The notes under the pieces are model-generated. The model was not told the DNA's origin. It saw nothing but the letters and a program-made list of their open reading frames with translations, and searched no databases. This document shows positions 62,328 through 64,000 of a stretch of 64,000 nt of DNA, in pieces (position 1 is the stretch's first letter; every line of letters begins with the position of its first letter). The translations under genes and the position numbers were made by a program. The DNA is from Shewanella eurypsychrophilus (GTDB lineage: Bacteria > Pseudomonadota > Gammaproteobacteria > Enterobacterales > Shewanellaceae), in NCBI RefSeq assembly GCF_007004545.3, contig NZ_CP045503.2, positions 4,806,102 through 4,870,101 of the forward strand. Reading direction: 5' to 3'.

Positions 62328-62525
62328 ATGCATATTTCCACCAGAAAACTCAATATGAATGGCCAAGCAAGCGTCGAATACCTAGTGGTATGTTCAGCGC
62401 TTATTGCCGCACTATTAACCCCAATAGAGAACAATAACAACGTCATGGAACTTTGCCTTGACTCATTAAGAGACTGGTATACCGCATTTGCATACAGCAA
62501 ATCATTGCCAACTCTGCCCAACTAA
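62328..62525 (+). CDS. Small pseudopilin-like protein
   Basis: The 65-residue product has a basic leader ending MNG, then Q-A-S-V-E-Y, so cleavage would leave glutamate at +5 and tyrosine at +6. A hydrophobic helix (LVVCSALIAALLTPI) and a short tail follow. It looks like a minor pilin or a small TadE/F-type component. It begins 2 bases after the preceding stop and ends 13 bases before cpaB. Confidence 0.65.
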   Translation: MHISTRKLNMNGQASVEYLVVCSALIAALLTPIENNNNVMELCLDSLRDWYTAFAYSKSLPTLPN

Positions 62526-62538
62526 ATTAGGTCTAACA

Positions 62539-63435
62539 ATGCAAATAAAATCTATAGACTTCAACTGGGTTCTTCTCGTCATCGCTATTGTGCTTGGCTG
62601 TATCGCAGCTTGGGCGACAAAAAATTACTTCATCACTAAAGAGCAAGAGCTAAGAGCTGAGTTATCAAAAGATAATATCGTGATGGCTGATGTCGTGGTG
62701 GCAACGCAAGAACTAAGAAAAGGCGACATAGTCTCACAGCAAAATATGTCTGTTAGGCGGATCCAAGCCGACACCTTACCCCTTGATGCCCTTCACCCTA
62801 GAGACTTCGATAAAATCATGGGGCAAATGCTACTTGCACCTATCTCTCCAGGTCGCCCGTTAATGGCTAGCTACCTGCCAGGCCATAGAATTGAACAATT
62901 TTCCGATATGCTCAAAGAGGGTCAACGAGCGGTCACTATAAACATCGATGAAATTAACTCAACCGCAGGCATGTTGGTTCCTTCTGATCATATCGATCTC
63001 CTCCTATCCTTCAAAGAAGGTAGCGGCAGCGATGATCGCAATAAACTGCAATTATTACTGGAAGATATTACGGTACTGGCAACAGGTAAACACAGCATAG
63101 ATGTCAACCCAGAGTTAGTAGACACGCTGTACGACAATCCAAATGCCTATGACACTGTCACCCTCGCTCTCAATGTTAATGATGCGGCAAGAGTCACACT
63201 AGCTAGAAAGAAAGGTAAGTTTATCACTTTTCTCCGTAATCAAAACGAAAGCCAGCCCCTTGAATTTGTCTCTCTTCACGAGGGTCAACTTTTTAATCAA
63301 TCTGAAGATGCTTTAACGAGAGAAGTAGAGATTATTACTGGAGGTAACGGCATAAAAACATCGATTCAAGCCTACCCACTGCCTACTCAAATGTTAGAAC
63401 AACTGAGCCAACTAAAGAATAAAGCAGCGCTATGA
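62539..63435 (+). CDS. cpaB: Pilus assembly protein CpaB (RcpC)
   Basis: This 298-residue protein has an N-terminal membrane helix (FNWVLLVIAIVLGCIAAWATKNY), a SAF-like domain (ADVVVATQELRKGDIVSQQNM) and the conserved RAVTINIDEINSTAGMLVPSDHIDLLLSF block of CpaB/RcpC proteins. It is thought to help the secretin and pilus pass the periplasm. The start is the ATG at 62539 with TTAGGT upstream; the frame opens at 62488, inside the small pseudopilin gene. Its stop overlaps the next start (ATGA). Confidence 0.88.
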   Translation: MQIKSIDFNWVLLVIAIVLGCIAAWATKNYFITKEQELRAELSKDNIVMADVVVATQELRKGDIVSQQNMSVRRIQADTLPLDALHPRDFDKIMGQMLLAPISPGRPLMASYLPGHRIEQFSDMLKEGQRAVTINIDEINSTAGMLVPSDHIDLLLSFKEGSGSDDRNKLQLLLEDITVLATGKHSIDVNPELVDTLYDNPNAYDTVTLALNVNDAARVTLARKKGKFITFLRNQNESQPLEFVSLHEGQLFNQSEDALTREVEIITGGNGIKTSIQAYPLPTQMLEQLSQLKNKAAL

Positions 63436-64000
63436 AGACTAATAACATCATTAAAATTATTTGGGTATGCCTATTCATCCCCTTCCTCAGTTTCGCCCAT
63501 AACAATAAACCATTGAAGCTCTACGTCGGAGCTGTAGAGCTTTACAAAACCGCTAATGTTGAGCGAATTGTTGTTGGTAATGGAAACGTTGTCAGCGCCA
63601 AAGTGGTTGATAACAAAGGTGTTATTCTTATCGGGGAAGCCTCTGGAAACACAGATCTACAACTATGGCAAAAAGACGGTAAATTAATCAAGCTCAGTAT
63701 CACAGTCACCAACGACAACAGCTTGCGGACCACTGACAAAGTAAAACAGATGCTGGCAGCATTCCCTTCTTTAAAAGTGACCGAAAGCGATGGCCTCATC
63801 GTCGTACAAGGTGAAGCCGACCTAGCATTGAAACAGCAGTTAGAGAAGATTATTGATGAAGCCCCAAATGTTGTCTCTCTCGTAAAATATTTACGATTCG
63901 CCAAAGCGTTAGCTCCCATGGTCAAGATGCAGGTCAAAATTGTGGAATTTAATAAATCAACACTCAACAACGTCGGCATCAAATGGGACACCGCCATGTC
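63432..64000 (+). CDS. cpaC: Secretin CpaC (RcpA), N-terminal part
   Basis: The frame starts at an ATG overlapping the cpaB stop and runs off the right edge; 189 codons are visible. A signal peptide (cleavage near SFA-HN) is followed by an N-terminal domain with KLYVGAVELYKTANVERIVVGNGNVVSAKVVDNKGVILIGEASG, the pilus-assembly secretin N-domain, and a BON-like segment (SDGLIVVQGEADLALKQQLEKII). The start of the secretin domain (PMVKMQVKIVEFNKS) is also visible. It should form the outer-membrane channel of the pilus. Confidence 0.88.
   Translation, partial: MKTNNIIKIIWVCLFIPFLSFAHNNKPLKLYVGAVELYKTANVERIVVGNGNVVSAKVVDNKGVILIGEASGNTDLQLWQKDGKLIKLSITVTNDNSLRTTDKVKQMLAAFPSLKVTESDGLIVVQGEADLALKQQLEKIIDEAPNVVSLVKYLRFAKALAPMVKMQVKIVEFNKSTLNNVGIKWDTAM

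Noticed and set aside
1..64000. CRISPR array, tRNA, rRNA or prophage
   Set aside because: I saw no regularly spaced repeats, cloverleaf-type sequence, rRNA segment or phage structural genes.

Overview
The window looks like a chromosomal stretch of a marine gammaproteobacterium, most probably a Shewanella or a close relative. The assignment rests on gene content: a TIGR03899-type protein, a DUF3010 protein, ArfA, HemG, a cysJIH operon, a quinol-type NorB with NorR, and many coiled-coil or MipA/Omp85-like outer-membrane barrels. It was made by eye from the translated proteins; no database search was possible. No rRNA, tRNA, CRISPR array, prophage or complete insertion sequence was seen.

Layout. 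1-3.8 kb: the first codons of selO (minus strand), a divergent nimR/nimT-like regulator and exporter pair, a Crp/Fnr-type regulator and a YgjV-like membrane protein. 4-11 kb: a large hybrid histidine kinase (CHASE3-HAMP-HisKA-HATPase-REC-REC-HPt), a short-chain dehydrogenase, a persulfide dioxygenase fused to rhodanese, arfA with a terminator hairpin inside its reading frame, and an EamA exporter. 11-21 kb: small uncharacterised genes, a POTRA-less Omp85-like barrel, an EEP-family phosphohydrolase, a flippase whose 3' end is duplicated, an outer-membrane barrel and a CHASE-GGDEF diguanylate cyclase. 21-33 kb: a J-domain protein, a DsbA with an unusual CHNC site, a glycosyltransferase, a cytochrome b561-like protein, hemG, a Fur-type site in front of a porin / imelysin / di-haem oxidoreductase module (probable iron acquisition), an MFS transporter, a TIGR03899 protein and cobA. 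33-40 kb: an S41-like protein apparently lacking its nucleophile, a short gene split by a possible -1 frameshift site, a periplasmic peroxiredoxin, a RIO kinase and other conserved genes. 40-45 kb: assimilatory sulfate reduction genes cysJ-cysI-cysH. 45-50 kb: a double-barrel MipA/OmpV-like protein, a MITE-like element abutting a short TetR gene, a zincin-like protein and an LpxL-type acyltransferase. 50-57 kb: NO detoxification (three NorR-type sites, a sigma-54 promoter, norB, norR) and a coupled pair of M16 peptidases. 57.8-64 kb: the start of a Tad/Flp-type pilus locus: a LuxR-type regulator, two tandem Flp-like pilins, TadG- and TadE-like proteins, a small pseudopilin-like protein, CpaB and the start of the CpaC secretin, which runs off the window.

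Themes. Several genes deal with redox and reactive sulfur or nitrogen species: sulfite reductase, persulfide dioxygenase, NO reductase, DsbA and peroxiredoxin. Others concern iron and haem (imelysin module, HemG) and surface structures with signalling (Tad pilus, GGDEF, hybrid kinase, outer-membrane barrels). The items that most deserve a second look are the flippase tail duplication that differs only at synonymous sites, the dnaX-like slippery heptamer in the 35.4 kb gene, the built-in arfA terminator, the double-barrel protein, the DsbA active site, the MITE-like element at the TetR stop codon and the unusual order of the Tad-like locus.
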